A stretch of DNA of 64,000 nucleotides from Clostridia bacterium (GCA_009929615.1 SAAB01000006.1:1-64000); one strand, 5' to 3'; positions 45,632-55,052 are shown, counted from the first letter of the stretch. Translations and numbers: made by a program. The notes: generated by a model not told the origin, from the letters alone.

Positions 45632-47959
45632 TTATTCTGCAACCAGCAGACTTATATCTATTTTTTTAAGTTTTACCGAAATACTATAGGCACATAGAAT
45701 AAACATTCCAGCTATAATAAACATGGGTGTCATCACCTCTATCAGACCCGGATGGGATTCAAAATTACTGATTCCGAATATTTTCATAATAAAAGATATC
45801 GCCGGATCTGTCAGCATTGCAGATAATGCAATTCCTATCAGGGCCCCCACACATGCGATTCCACCAAATCTCAAGGTGAAGAGGCAACGCAGACGCTGTT
45901 CGGAAAAACCCATCATTTTATATATTCCAATATCTTTTTGCTCTGCATAAATGACTTTATTTCCACTTAGCCAGACAACAACCAGAATAAACAGTGCCGC
46001 TGTACCATACATAATCCACAATATCATATGCATTGCTGCCAGAATTCCATATAATCCCGGCCACGAATTTTCATGGACATGTACTGCACTTCCATAGGTT
46101 CCTTCTAAGTCATCCATAAGTACTGATTTTTTCGATGCATCGGAAAAAAAGTAGTGAATACACCAAAGATTTGGGCTATCCTGGCCGATTTTCAAATAGC
46201 CTTCCTTGCTCATCCCCAAATTAGCCCCCATATCATTGGCACACTGATAAATACCCGATACTCTGTATTCTGCACGGCCTGCTCCAGCCTGTAATACAAC
46301 GCTGTCACCAATGCCTATATTCCAATCTTCTGCCAAATATTCAGTTAATACAATTTCATCATCATTCAAACAGGGTTCCCCCTGTAAAATATGAAATCTT
46401 TCAGGTTCGGTAATAACATTGGCTGTATAATTAACACCATTTAAGGAAATGTCCGGCATGGCCAGTTCATAGACATCCATAATATCTGTATATTGCAGAA
46501 TAAAGGATTCAAACTCTCCACGCGTCACATCCCCCATGCTTTGCACACCCAAGTGGTGGTCAGCGGGATTAAAGGCATCCATCATCCCTTCTCCATTCGG
46601 TCCCAGCCAGCTGTTCAACCTTCCCATCAAAGAAGCGAAACATACAAGAAGCATTGCTGTTATAAAAATACTGACGTAGTGTTTTTTCCCCGAAAGAATT
46701 TGCCGAAATCCAATTGTCAAAAGAAGCTCTTCTCTTTTTATAGGATTTTTATAAAAAGCTTTGTCTTTGATATCCTTTTGCTTCTTACTTGCTCGGTTAA
46801 GCTTAAATATCAAATATACCAGGAGTAAAAGTGTTATACCAAGAAATGCAAGTATACACCATCCGACCTGTGGTCTCGACGGAATAAGAAGTCCCGTTGT
46901 AGACAAAGTCATCCTGCATATTCTTTTCAAAATTCCAAAGGATGCGAAAAAGCCAGCCATCAATCCGAATATAATAGGAATCAAATACTGTAAAATATGC
47001 ACCTTAAGTAACATACCATCCGTAAATCCCAAGGTTTTTAAAATGCGTATATTTTCTTTTTCCTGCTCCAGGATACCATTCATACTATGACTAAGTACAA
47101 TCATTGTAATTATCAAAAGTATCCCTGCAAAGACTATAATAAATCCAAGAAAGGCATTCTGCAGAATCATCATAAATCCCAAAATAGACTCAAAACTATG
47201 TACAAACTCAAAATGTTCTGAAAGACTGGTTTCTTCATTTAAAAGTTGGTTTAATTCGGATACCGTCAGACTACTGCCTTCTTCCTGAAAAACATGGAGC
47301 ATCCAGCCTGTTCTGGCTAGTGCATCAATTCCGGATTGACGAATCTCTTCGACAATTTCCTTATAATCCTGACCTGAAATTAGGAACCCCTTCATACCAA
47401 TCATTGTACTTCCCATAAATGGGTCTTCATAAAATCCTGCCACCCGAAATGTTTTTGTCTTCCCATTCCGGGCTGCCCTAATCATCAATTCGTTTCCTGT
47501 CTGCGCACCAAACATAGAAACCATAGAAGTCGGCAAATAAATATCTCCCGGAGTTATCTGTATATCTTCACTTTGATATCCGCTCAAATCCTCATTGAAG
47601 AATCTATATCTTTCATCATGTTCATCTCCATATAAGATGAGTTGTCCTTCACTGTCCGATTCCATGCCGTTTATTTCATATTCCGAAAAAATGAGCTGCT
47701 GTCCTTCGACTTTGCTGATATCATTTAAACTTTCTATTTCCTGAATCAATGGAGTATCATCCTCCGTACCGGATATCCATGCTGTTAAATTGCCAAAACC
47801 CATCCTTTCCATTTCCTGCCTGACATAGTTTCCTGAGTTTATCCATAATGAAATCGTTGTGCTTAGAACAATAGCCAGAATTCCTACCAGAATAAAAAGA
47901 GCCAGAAGGGTTCCTCTATGGCGTTTACTATTCTGTTTAAGTAATATCCAATATTTCAT
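45632..47959 (-). CDS. FtsX/MacB-type ABC transporter permease
   Basis: The start at 47959 is chosen because AGGAGG lies 5 nt upstream. The product has about 775 residues: an N-terminal membrane helix, a large extracytoplasmic domain, then two sets of three helices of the FtsX type (about 265-390 and 650-770) separated by a second outer domain. With the ATPase encoded 18 bp upstream it forms a MacB/LolCD-like mechanotransmission transporter, which usually moves lipids, lipoproteins or peptides. Confidence 0.85.
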   Translation of the reverse strand: MKYWILLKQNSKRHRGTLLALFILVGILAIVLSTTISLWINSGNYVRQEMERMGFGNLTAWISGTEDDTPLIQEIESLNDISKVEGQQLIFSEYEINGMESDSEGQLILYGDEHDERYRFFNEDLSGYQSEDIQITPGDIYLPTSMVSMFGAQTGNELMIRAARNGKTKTFRVAGFYEDPFMGSTMIGMKGFLISGQDYKEIVEEIRQSGIDALARTGWMLHVFQEEGSSLTVSELNQLLNEETSLSEHFEFVHSFESILGFMMILQNAFLGFIIVFAGILLIITMIVLSHSMNGILEQEKENIRILKTLGFTDGMLLKVHILQYLIPIIFGLMAGFFASFGILKRICRMTLSTTGLLIPSRPQVGWCILAFLGITLLLLVYLIFKLNRASKKQKDIKDKAFYKNPIKREELLLTIGFRQILSGKKHYVSIFITAMLLVCFASLMGRLNSWLGPNGEGMMDAFNPADHHLGVQSMGDVTRGEFESFILQYTDIMDVYELAMPDISLNGVNYTANVITEPERFHILQGEPCLNDDEIVLTEYLAEDWNIGIGDSVVLQAGAGRAEYRVSGIYQCANDMGANLGMSKEGYLKIGQDSPNLWCIHYFFSDASKKSVLMDDLEGTYGSAVHVHENSWPGLYGILAAMHMILWIMYGTAALFILVVVWLSGNKVIYAEQKDIGIYKMMGFSEQRLRCLFTLRFGGIACVGALIGIALSAMLTDPAISFIMKIFGISNFESHPGLIEVMTPMFIIAGMFILCAYSISVKLKKIDISLLVAE

Positions 47960-47977
47960 TCCAACCTCCTGCCCCAT

Positions 47978-48739
47978 CTACCAATGCATCTGCGTAAGCC
48001 ATCGGCTTAAATCTTCCTCTCTTTTTTTATCATCCTGCCTCTGCATTTCCGAAAAAAGATATTCTCCTTTAACGTCACCATTTTCCATATAAAGAACTCG
48101 CGAACCGCGAATAGCTGCGTGAATATCATGTGTAACCATAAGAATCGTCTGTCCCTGCTCATTTAATTCTGTCAAAATATCCAGAATGACCTCCGAATTC
48201 TTTCGATTTAAAGCACCTGTGGGTTCATCTGCGAAAAGAATCTCTGGATTACCAACCATTGCCCTAGCTATTGCTGTCCGCTGGGCTTCTCCACCGGATA
48301 CATGGGCCGGCATTCGAAACCGTTCTTCCCCAATATGCATCATTTTCATTAAATGCTCCGTGTGTTCCCTGACCTCACTCGTTTTTTGCCTGACATCCAA
48401 AAATCCGGCAACAAGCACATTTTCATATAAAGACAAATTACTAACCAGATTATTCTGTTGAAATACAAAGCCAAAATCTTCTGCACGCAAGCGGGCCATT
48501 TCCTTCGCTTTTAAGCGCCCCATTTCTTTGCCTTTATAATAAACTTTTCCTTTTGTCACGCTGTCCATTCCGCTCAAAGTATAAAGAAATGTGGATTTTC
48601 CTGCCCCGGAGGAGCCCATAATCACCGTGAAATCACCTGAATATATTTTAATACTCAGATTATTTAGAATGATATTTTCCTGTCCGCCCTGATGGAAGGT
48701 TTTACCTATATTTTCTGCGGATAAAATGGGAATCTTCAT
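47978..48739 (-). CDS. ABC transporter ATP-binding protein (MacB/LolD type)
   Basis: This 253-residue ATPase has Walker A GSSGAGKST (near 42), the signature SGGEAQRTAIARAM (near 148), Walker B ILFADEP and the D-loop GALN, followed by THD. The long tail after the H-loop (about 30 charged residues) is unusual. Its start overlaps the stop of the PaaK-like gene by 4 bp, which couples transporter and enzyme. Confidence 0.9.
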   Translation of the reverse strand: MKIPILSAENIGKTFHQGGQENIILNNLSIKIYSGDFTVIMGSSGAGKSTFLYTLSGMDSVTKGKVYYKGKEMGRLKAKEMARLRAEDFGFVFQQNNLVSNLSLYENVLVAGFLDVRQKTSEVREHTEHLMKMMHIGEERFRMPAHVSGGEAQRTAIARAMVGNPEILFADEPTGALNRKNSEVILDILTELNEQGQTILMVTHDIHAAIRGSRVLYMENGDVKGEYLFSEMQRQDDKKREEDLSRWLTQMHW

Positions 48740-50097
48740 AACTGTTCTCCATCTCCTTCTATCAATACCAGTTTCTTCTTTCCTGTTTTTGAATCAGGGA
48801 AAATTTTACCCATAAACCGGACACTAAAAGTTACATTGTTCAGCTGCTTGTCTGCCAGAAGTTTTTCAACAACCAAATGAATTTCTTTGCTTATTCGTTG
48901 TTTTTCATCGTCCCTGCTCACTTCCGCAATCATTTCAAAATGTGTGGAATTCATCTTCTTAAATTGATAGTCCATCAATCCTTCGACACAAATTCCTTCC
49001 AAATCCAAGGGATGTAAAAATTCTCTGTTTCCTGATGAATTATAAAACCATAAAATATCCTCGTTTCTTCCTAACGGCGTTTCAGAACGAGCAAACTGGC
49101 ATTTGGAAAGAGTATCGTTTTTTCTTTGCAGTTGATCCGATATTTTATATCGGATTAATGGCTGAGTATAATTATATAGACAAGTTAAATACATCTGGCC
49201 TTCAAATACCTCAATGTAGTTCATATCATCAAAAAGGTACATTCCTTCTGCCGGCTCACTCTCTACACCAATTGCAAGAGATTCACTGGCTCCGTAAAAA
49301 TTTATCACCGGACATTTGTAAGTTTTTTCCAAAAATTGACGCATGCTGGCATTTAAAGGTTCGCCGCAGGTAATCACTCTGCTGACCTTTGATAATACCG
49401 CACTTTCTTCCAATTCCTCACTTAAAATTTTGATAGCCGAAGGATAACCAATGATAATCGTTGGTGAAAAGGCTTCCACCTTTTTCCTCCACTCAGAAAG
49501 CGGGGTTTTTATGTCTAAAGTCATCTGTTTTGCATGAATACCGTCGATGCCATCCGCGACTGCCATTGCACCACCATATCTTCCATCAGTAGCTGCAATA
49601 TATAAAATTCCCGGATGGGAGAAAATCAGTTTTAAAACGGACAGTATGGACATATCCCATAATGCACCTCGAATAATTCCCAAAATCATCTGCATCCATG
49701 CATCTTCATCATAAACAAAAAATCTGGGAATCCCTGTACTTCCTGAAGAATGAACAAGGTGATACTTTCCCATATACTTTTTCTCTTTTATAGAATGACT
49801 TGCATCAAATACCCGGATTTTTTCTTGTTTTAAATCATCTGTTGTCACCAGTTCATCAAAATGGCTGACTAAAATTTCTTTGTCTACTGCCGGATATGCA
49901 GATAAAGGAATTTTTCCAATATCCTCTTCCCGGATGCCAGCTTTTTTAAAGGATTTCCTATAATATTCAGAATTTCTGTAAGCATGTAAAAGTAACTTTG
50001 TCAGTTTTTCCTGTTGAATCCTCTGAATCTCAGGTTTTCTTCTTTTAATATTTTTCCTCATCCTGATTAAAGCTGTTATAAGCTTCAAATACGCCAT
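48736..50097 (-). CDS. PaaK/CapK-like adenylate-forming enzyme
   Basis: This 453-residue ANL-superfamily protein resembles phenylacetate-CoA ligase and coenzyme F390 synthetase. The AMP loop is HSSGSTGIP (near 115), the A5 region INFYGASES (near 275), A7 is PLIRYKISD and A8 is GRNEDILWFYN. Such enzymes activate a carboxylate as acyl-AMP and pass it to CoA, an amine or a carrier. It is co-encoded with an Ntn amidohydrolase and an exporter, which suggests formation of an acyl or amide metabolite. The substrate is unknown. Confidence 0.78.
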   Translation of the reverse strand: MAYLKLITALIRMRKNIKRRKPEIQRIQQEKLTKLLLHAYRNSEYYRKSFKKAGIREEDIGKIPLSAYPAVDKEILVSHFDELVTTDDLKQEKIRVFDASHSIKEKKYMGKYHLVHSSGSTGIPRFFVYDEDAWMQMILGIIRGALWDMSILSVLKLIFSHPGILYIAATDGRYGGAMAVADGIDGIHAKQMTLDIKTPLSEWRKKVEAFSPTIIIGYPSAIKILSEELEESAVLSKVSRVITCGEPLNASMRQFLEKTYKCPVINFYGASESLAIGVESEPAEGMYLFDDMNYIEVFEGQMYLTCLYNYTQPLIRYKISDQLQRKNDTLSKCQFARSETPLGRNEDILWFYNSSGNREFLHPLDLEGICVEGLMDYQFKKMNSTHFEMIAEVSRDDEKQRISKEIHLVVEKLLADKQLNNVTFSVRFMGKIFPDSKTGKKKLVLIEGDGEQL

Positions 50098-50120
50098 GGT
50101 TCCTCCTTTCTATCAGCTGT

Positions 50121-51185
50121 TTAATCGATTTGGAATCGATAGCATTGTCCATAGTTCTCCCGATGGAAATAGGATGCCGTATTTTGACTCTGGTTAAAAA
50201 CAATACTCCATTCTGTTGATTCAAACTCACCGAAATTATCCTTGCTGACACTGTCCAGAGCATCCCTTACATCATCTTCACTCATCTCATTTTTTTCTGC
50301 CAGAGTTTCCTGTAAAATATCGTATCTTGTATGGGACTGGCTGCTTCCAATTCCTTGTTTTTCCCCTTCTGCCAGATAAAAATTTGTTACAACTGCTGTA
50401 TCTGTTACGAACATTTCATTATTTACATATTCCACCACAACATGCTTCCCAGAGGCATCCGCTATCGCAAAATGAACCATATATCCAAAAGATGCATGTA
50501 AATCATAGGCTTCCAAAAGTTCTAATGCTTCATCAACATTTGCCGCTTTATTCAATAATAACCTTATAGCTGTCGTCGTTGTGATATCCGGTTTTTCTGT
50601 ATTCTGTTCAATGGTTTCACTGTCTTCAATCATATTGACGGATACACAGAGCCCATTCTCATTCATCCCATCTAAGGGAGCATATAAAGCTACAGCCTTC
50701 CTAATATTTTCCGAAAGCAGCACTACGCTCATTGCACCTGCACCCTGGGTTATAAAATCCATATTTACTGTAGATATAGAGGCATATCCCTGATCCGGTT
50801 TCGACAAAAGAATCAATGCTTCACAATTATTCCAATCAAAATTTCGTCCAAATAAAAATTCTTCTGTCTCATTCTTCACTGCCAGGGTACTGCAGCCAAA
50901 TGCATTATCTGTCAGGGAAACCTCTGGTATATCCGCCACCAGAAACTGAGACAAAAATTGGACAACCTCCCCGTCAGACGATGCTCCTCCGTTATTTAAA
51001 AAGGTTTCAAATCCATCTTCTCCTTCAAATACTGCAACCTGTAGACCATCTTCTAATGTACGAATTTTATCATCAGCAGCGACAAAGCCATCACCCGGAT
51101 TTGCCGCCACTGTTGTTTTTCTGCCGCATCCCCCACACAAGAGCATGATTCCAGCCAGGAATACTATTTTTCTTATTTTTTTCAT
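50121..51185 (-). CDS. Linear-amide C-N hydrolase (choloylglycine hydrolase/Ntn family), lipoprotein-like
   Basis: This 354-residue protein has an N-terminal signal with a lipobox-like LLCGGC (Cys20). The Ntn core starts at Cys98 (NAFGCSTLAV), followed by FGRNFDW and the Asn/Arg-containing GMNENGLCVSVNM, as in bile-salt hydrolase and penicillin V acylase relatives. The catalytic Cys would need release by removal of about 97 residues or acts in place. It would cut amide bonds outside the membrane. It is the first gene of the seven-gene operon, 24 bp ahead of the PaaK-like gene. Confidence 0.75.
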   Translation of the reverse strand: MKKIRKIVFLAGIMLLCGGCGRKTTVAANPGDGFVAADDKIRTLEDGLQVAVFEGEDGFETFLNNGGASSDGEVVQFLSQFLVADIPEVSLTDNAFGCSTLAVKNETEEFLFGRNFDWNNCEALILLSKPDQGYASISTVNMDFITQGAGAMSVVLLSENIRKAVALYAPLDGMNENGLCVSVNMIEDSETIEQNTEKPDITTTTAIRLLLNKAANVDEALELLEAYDLHASFGYMVHFAIADASGKHVVVEYVNNEMFVTDTAVVTNFYLAEGEKQGIGSSQSHTRYDILQETLAEKNEMSEDDVRDALDSVSKDNFGEFESTEWSIVFNQSQNTASYFHRENYGQCYRFQID

Positions 51186-51249
51186 AGCTCATCTCCTATA
51201 AAAAAAGGATATTTTCATCCAGATGCCTAAAAATATCCTTTTTTGTTAA

Positions 51250-52110
51250 CTATATCACTGCTGCCAGTTTTTCTTTCTGAGTTATAATTTCTGTTTTATC
51301 TCGCACAACATCCGGATTATCAAAAATAATTTCACCAATCTGTTTCGCCTGTATCGTTCCGCTAACCGGATTTTTTACACTGTCAATACGACTGTCTATT
51401 TCTGCATCCACGGTAGAATACTCAAAGGCTAAATCTGTATTTAAAAGCTTACAGTTTTTCATGACAATATTATCCATATAACACATGCCCTGCTCGCTCT
51501 CCACTGTACAATTAATCAGTGTTACATTTTTTGCATTCCATCCAAAATACTGACCCGATATAAAGGAATCGTAGACGGTCACATTCTCACAATTCCAGAA
51601 AGCATCTTTAGATAACAGCTTTGCATTTCGAATCGTCAAATTCTTCGCCCCGTCAAAACCATAGTTTCCAAAGAGGGTAAAGCCATCGATTTCAACATCG
51701 GAACACCCCATACCAAAGTAATTTCCTTTAGCAGTCACATTCTTCATTGTCACATGACGGCAGTTCCATAGGGTTTCTTCCGCATTTGGCATCTCAATAT
51801 TTTCCAGAGTCACTCCATCACACCGGCGAAGTCCTTTAGGTGCTTCATAGGTAATATTCTTCATGGAAATACGGTTTGTATACCAGATTCCTGCTCTTGC
51901 CATTTCAAACAGAACACTATCTTCAACTTCAACATCTTCGCAATACCAAAGAGGATATTTCCATTGAAATAATGTATGACTTATTTTTAAATTTTTGCTT
52001 TCCTTTAACGGAGACTCCCCATCCCCAAATGTACAATGGCTTATCTCTGCATTCTTACACTGAAACAGGGCCCGCTCCCCAACAAACTTTTCTTCTGAAT
52101 ATCTATTCAT
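51250..52110 (-). CDS. DUF3737-like right-handed repeat protein
   Basis: This 286-residue protein (start 52110; GGAGG 6 nt upstream) consists of about 20-residue repeats such as CENVTVYDSFISGQYFGW and CRHVTMKNVTAKGNYFGM. They alternate an aromatic-rich strand with short polar turns, as in a beta-helix. It matches the DUF3737 family, whose function is unknown, and has no signal peptide. It is divergent from the LysR gene and lies 65 bp upstream of the amidohydrolase, so it may head the same regulon. Confidence 0.72.
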   Translation of the reverse strand: MNRYSEEKFVGERALFQCKNAEISHCTFGDGESPLKESKNLKISHTLFQWKYPLWYCEDVEVEDSVLFEMARAGIWYTNRISMKNITYEAPKGLRRCDGVTLENIEMPNAEETLWNCRHVTMKNVTAKGNYFGMGCSDVEIDGFTLFGNYGFDGAKNLTIRNAKLLSKDAFWNCENVTVYDSFISGQYFGWNAKNVTLINCTVESEQGMCYMDNIVMKNCKLLNTDLAFEYSTVDAEIDSRIDSVKNPVSGTIQAKQIGEIIFDNPDVVRDKTEIITQKEKLAAVI

Positions 52111-52254
52111 AATTTCCTCCAATCTTTGCTTTCATATGCTCTATTGGAATTATCTCATGTTACCTTTCCTATGTAAAATACTTAATGCAAATACGTTTTC
52201 ATGCTTTTAAGGCATGCTGTTTTGTGCTATACTTAACCCAAAGGAGGTAAATCT

Positions 52255-53136
52255 ATGGAACTTCGTGTCTTACAATATTTTCTTACCGTCACAAGAGAAC
52301 AAAGTATATGCGGTGCTGCCAACGCCCTGCATATTTCTCAACCCACACTCTCCAGACAGTTAAAGGAGATGGAAACAGAACTTGGAAAACAGCTTTTTAT
52401 CCGTGGAAATCGAACCATAACACTAACAGACGAGGGGCTTATCCTAAGAAAAAGGGCTGAAGAAATTCTTGGGCTTGTACAGAAAACTGAAAAAGAAATT
52501 GCTATTTCAAATAATATTATCGCAGGAGATATTTATATTGGTGCGGGTGAAACCCATGGTGTCCATCTGATTACACAGACTGCAAAGAATATCCAGGACT
52601 CCTATCCCCAGGTGCACTTTCATATTTCCAGCGGTGACTCCACCGATGTTTTTGACAGTCTGGATAAAGGCCTCATTGACTTTGGCCTGATTCTTGACAA
52701 AGTTGATACTCATAAGTATAACCATATAACATTTCCTGTCACAGATACCTGGGGCGTACTTATGCTTAAGGATAGCCCTCTGGCTGATAGAGAATATATT
52801 TTTCCGGAAGATTTAATGGATAAACCCCTGATTGTTAACAGGAATGCCCGTAATAGTGATTTCATAAAAAACTGGGCCAATGCAGCAGATGCTCCGCTCA
52901 ATATTGTTGCCACCTATAACCTTGTATATAATGCTTCCCTTATGGTGGAAGACGGTATGGGCTATGCCATCTCTATCGACAAAATCCTCAACACCTCCGG
53001 GGACAGTCGGCTTGTTTTTATACCATTTGCTTCGGCTCCTCCTGCAGAAATGCACTTAATCTGGAAAAAATATCAGGTCTTTTCCAAGGCTTCCGAATAT
53101 TTTATTCAGGAATTGGAAAAATATATTCAGGCATAA
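52255..53136 (+). CDS. LysR family transcriptional regulator
   Basis: This 293-residue regulator has an N-terminal winged helix (1-60, ALHISQPTLSRQLKEMETELG) and a periplasmic-binding-type effector domain (about 90-290). It has a GGAGG site and is divergent from the DUF3737-like gene across 144 bp, the classic layout for a LysR protein that controls its neighbour. It may control the downstream operon as well. Confidence 0.88.
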   Translation: MELRVLQYFLTVTREQSICGAANALHISQPTLSRQLKEMETELGKQLFIRGNRTITLTDEGLILRKRAEEILGLVQKTEKEIAISNNIIAGDIYIGAGETHGVHLITQTAKNIQDSYPQVHFHISSGDSTDVFDSLDKGLIDFGLILDKVDTHKYNHITFPVTDTWGVLMLKDSPLADREYIFPEDLMDKPLIVNRNARNSDFIKNWANAADAPLNIVATYNLVYNASLMVEDGMGYAISIDKILNTSGDSRLVFIPFASAPPAEMHLIWKKYQVFSKASEYFIQELEKYIQA

Positions 53137-53139
53137 CAC

Positions 53140-53171
53140 AAAGGGACAATCATTTCTGATATTGTCCCTTT
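53140..53171 (+). terminator. Terminator of the LysR gene
   Basis: AAAGGGACAAT and its complement flank a 10-nt loop; the T-run after the stem is short. Confidence 0.65.
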
Positions 53172-53177
53172 AATATA

Positions 53178-53282
53178 TTATTTCTTTTCAAAGTCTTTGA
53201 TAACATCCACCATTTCCTCAATCTTGATAAGATACTTATAGCCCTTCCCGGATGGATTTGGTCGCCCGAAAAATGACTTATT
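53178..53282 (-). other. In-frame 34-codon continuation after the first sirtuin stop
   Basis: Directly after the TAA (53283-53285) of the first sirtuin gene the same frame stays open and codes for a protein-like stretch including FGRPNPSGKGYKYL and IEEMVDVIKDFEKK before a second TAA at 53178-53180. Its composition is that of a real C-terminus. It has no start codon or ribosome binding site of its own, so it may be the remnant of a deleted gene or a lost extension. I do not recognise the family. Confidence 0.4.
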
Positions 53283-54152
53283 TTATCTCAGAGAACAGCA
53301 TGCGTCTTTTAAGTCATGTAAAGAACGCGCTAAATCTTCGGCGATATAAATTCCTCTTTCTTTCAGATGCTCTGGAACAGAAGATTTTTTCCGGTTCATA
53401 CATGCATAAAAAACATTTTTATTTTTTTCTGCCATATCCCAAAAAGGCAGTTTGATAATACCCGGTGTCATTTCTCCGACACCCAGCTCCAGCAATACCA
53501 CCTTTTTCACCGGCTCTCCCACCATATATTTTTTCAAAAAGTTTTCATATCTGTGAACGCTTTCTTCCCACGCAGTTCCCTCTAAAAAAGTATCATCTCT
53601 TACCCATGGAACCATAATCCGTCCACAGTGTTCACACCGTGGTACCATATCCATCGGCAGCACAGTTCCCTTCAAGTTTCTGCTCATATCCTCAACCAGA
53701 TTGCGGTTTTGATATATCTCATCCGTACAAGGCTGGCTGCACTGGAGAAATCCCATGTTCCCCTGGTAAGAACATATCTGTTTTTCCTCAAATACTCTGT
53801 TAAACTGCATATCTACATTAGTCGTCAAAATAAAGCAGTCTTTGCCTTTCAGACATTCTTTTAAATCCAGGTAGGGCTGCCCGGTTGGTGCCTCCCACAT
53901 GGCCCGAATATAACTGCAATAATAGGCCCACTGCTGTTCCGGTGTGGAATAACAATGATAAAAACCTGCAAAAGGCGAGGCAAATCCATAGTAGTCCTTG
54001 AACTGCTTTAGGCACTCTGTCATATAGCGTCCCCAATGATAGTGATTATAACCGGCTGCACTTGAAAGACCAGAACCGCCGCCTACAACAATCGCATCCG
54101 CTTCCGATATATACGCTGCAAGCTTCTTTAGCTGACTTAGATACTCCGTCAT
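53283..54152 (-). CDS. Class M-like sirtuin (SIR2 family), paralogue 1
   Basis: This 289-residue SIR2-fold protein has the NAD loop GGGSGLSSAAG (24-34), TTNVD (110-114) and two zinc pairs (Cys138/Cys142, Cys173/Cys176). Where deacetylating sirtuins carry a catalytic His, this protein has Gln130 (SYQGN), as reported for macrodomain-linked SirTM ADP-ribosyltransferases. It overlaps the stop of paralogue 2 by TAATG, so the two are translationally coupled. ADP-ribosylation of a protein is inferred; no macrodomain, GcvH-L or LplA2 gene is near. Confidence 0.8.
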   Translation of the reverse strand: MTEYLSQLKKLAAYISEADAIVVGGGSGLSSAAGYNHYHWGRYMTECLKQFKDYYGFASPFAGFYHCYSTPEQQWAYYCSYIRAMWEAPTGQPYLDLKECLKGKDCFILTTNVDMQFNRVFEEKQICSYQGNMGFLQCSQPCTDEIYQNRNLVEDMSRNLKGTVLPMDMVPRCEHCGRIMVPWVRDDTFLEGTAWEESVHRYENFLKKYMVGEPVKKVVLLELGVGEMTPGIIKLPFWDMAEKNKNVFYACMNRKKSSVPEHLKERGIYIAEDLARSLHDLKDACCSLR

Positions 54153-54973
54153 TATTCCATTTCCTTCTTAATATCTCGCAGTATGTCACTAAGATATCCA
54201 TCCAGGCCATAAGACTTATTTACAATACTATCTGCAATATATATCTCACCCAGATTGATTGTAATATAGACCGCATTCGGTTCCCGTTCTGCAAGCCCCA
54301 TGAGAGGTGCTTTTATCAACTGATTTCTCCAGCCAATACCCAATTCCAGAATAACCAGATTTTTATTGTGATAGGCCTCAAGGAACTGATGCCATGCCTG
54401 TTCCATTCCCGGCTTTAAAGGTTCTGCATTATACATGGTCATGACTGCCCCGCATTTTGGACACCTTGGAATCAGCTCAGACGGAATCTTTCCATCTGTT
54501 TCGGCTGCCGCCATTTTTTGAATCGCTTCTAATGCCGGATACATGGTATCATGACACAGCCTGCTGCATCGCATCTCGAGCCAGTTGCCTTCCACTTCGT
54601 AGACTTTATCCGATTCAAATCCTGATAGTTCAAAGTGGCCTTCTGCATTAGATGTTACAACAAAATAGGGTTTATCACCTACAATACTTTTCAAATCAGC
54701 CATAACTTCTGTTTCCTGATACTCTCCGCTGTAATGCTGAATCAGACGGCTTAACACGCCCCATTTTTCTTCTTCTGTTGGCCAGTTTGTAAATACAGCC
54801 TGCAAAATATTGCGAATACCATATTTCCGCTTTAAGTCCCCAAATAGTTCCTCAAAAGCCTGATTATCTGCAAATAAATGCAAGCCCTCAGTTATCGAAA
54901 GGCCATTGCTCGCACCGATGAGCAGGGCATCTGCATTTTTAATTTTCTCTGCTATTTCTTTGTACTGGTTCAT
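54152..54973 (-). CDS. Divergent class M-like sirtuin, paralogue 2
   Basis: The protein has 273 residues from the ATG at 54973 (GGAGG upstream). The overall plan is that of the neighbours: an NAD loop changed to GASNGLSITEG, zinc cysteines at CSRLC (136/140) and CPKCG. The two active-site motifs are altered: TSNAE (107-111) replaces TTNxD and Glu128 (VEGN) stands where the others have Gln. It may have lost catalysis and act as a partner of paralogue 1, or use a changed chemistry. It is divergent from the Rrf2 gene. Confidence 0.75.
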   Translation of the reverse strand: MNQYKEIAEKIKNADALLIGASNGLSITEGLHLFADNQAFEELFGDLKRKYGIRNILQAVFTNWPTEEEKWGVLSRLIQHYSGEYQETEVMADLKSIVGDKPYFVVTSNAEGHFELSGFESDKVYEVEGNWLEMRCSRLCHDTMYPALEAIQKMAAAETDGKIPSELIPRCPKCGAVMTMYNAEPLKPGMEQAWHQFLEAYHNKNLVILELGIGWRNQLIKAPLMGLAEREPNAVYITINLGEIYIADSIVNKSYGLDGYLSDILRDIKKEME

Positions 54974-55005
54974 TATGTACCTCCGAATTTTTATTGACAA
55001 GAACC

Positions 55006-55031
55006 AAGTTTGTTGTTAAGTTTAATATAAT
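55006..55031. promoter_or_regulatory. Sirtuin-rrf2 divergent control region
   Basis: A direct repeat AAGTTT-N6-AAGTTT (55006-55023) precedes a TATAAT (55026-55031) oriented towards the Rrf2 gene, and no good -35 is present at 17 bp. Rrf2 regulators often bind near their own promoter, so this repeat is a candidate operator shared by both directions. Confidence 0.35.
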
Positions 55032-55052
55032 TCGTTTTAGAAAGGAATTCTT

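Noticed and set aside
54994-54999. TTGACA as -35 for the Rrf2 gene
   Set aside because: It is 26 bp from the TATAAT, too far for a standard promoter.
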